From Nitrospirota bacterium (lineage in GTDB: Bacteria > Nitrospirota > Nitrospiria > Nitrospirales > Nitrospiraceae), in contig SCVQ01000001.1 in the NCBI GenBank assembly GCA_004296865.1, forward strand, positions 1-5,592: DNA of 5,592 nucleotides, read 5' to 3'. A program made the translations under genes and the position numbers. Shown in pieces: positions 5,472 through 5,592 of the stretch (position 1 is its first letter; every line of letters starts with the position of its first letter). The notes under the pieces were generated by a model, which saw nothing but the letters and a program-made list of their open reading frames with translations, had not been told where the DNA came from and ran no database searches.

Positions 5472-5592
5472 AGCATTGCCGACCACCAGCTTTGACTACG
5501 AACGGTATGTTCGCAGGAAAATTGCGAAAGCGATGAGGGCGGCAGATGAAGAAAGGGTGGTCCCGCATGACGAAGTGAAGCGGAAGTTTCTG
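5464..5592 (+). CDS. Putative second antitoxin, RelB/Phd/StbD-like (3' end outside window)
   Basis: The 43 visible codons from ATG 5464 contain no stop. They read as a short N-terminal strand with FDYERYV, a basic and acidic helix (KIAKAMRAADEE), and RVVPHDEVKRKFL. The last block resembles the GRxVSHEEV segment common in small antitoxins that pair with RelE/ParE toxins, an impression from memory. The start overlaps the previous gene's end by eight bases, with GAGAAGG (5454-5460) three bases before it, so the two are probably co-translated. A TTG at 5476 is an alternative start. If this reading is right, a RelE/ParE-family toxin should follow just past the right edge. Confidence 0.55.
   Translation, partial: MHKALPTTSFDYERYVRRKIAKAMRAADEERVVPHDEVKRKFL

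Overview
This 5.6-kb window is GC-rich (about 60% by eye) and densely packed. It looks like a bacterial chromosome segment. The protein styles, especially PolA and the DUF4258-like/YgiT zinc-finger pair, resemble those I associate with Nitrospira-type bacteria. That placement is an impression from memory and is weak.

Left part, minus strand (1-1834): a histidine ammonia-lyase gene (hutH) with a complete MIO active site, followed in the same operon by a secreted protein of unknown function that runs off the left edge. The hutH stop and the next start overlap as ATGA. hutH has a clear sigma70-type promoter (perfect TATAAT, 17-bp spacer), placed so that transcription should begin at or next to the GTG start codon, which suggests a leaderless mRNA. 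A perfect 10-bp tandem repeat abuts the -35 box. No other histidine-utilisation gene lies in the window.

Middle, plus strand (1954-5051): a small membrane protein related to the PGPGW family, then polA, joined by a one-base TAATG overlap. The intergenic region between hutH and this pair (1835-1953) is a divergent promoter region. The PolA is full length (895 aa) with intact 5'-nuclease and polymerase domains, but all four metal-binding carboxylates of the 3'-5' proofreading domain are gone, so it should lack proofreading.

Right part, plus strand (5055-5592): a visibly more AT-rich toxin-antitoxin patch begins three bases after polA. The first toxin gene is broken. Its N-terminal half and the last dozen or so codons are recognisable but lie in different frames with the middle missing, and the break happens to put the N-terminal half in frame with the downstream YgiT-type zinc-finger antitoxin. 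That antitoxin keeps its own ribosome binding site and looks intact. A second antitoxin-like gene of a different type overlaps its end and runs off the right edge.

The most notable points are the proofreading-dead PolA, the decayed toxin with a surviving antitoxin, and the leaderless-looking hutH promoter with its helical-turn repeat. I do not see a wholly new system.
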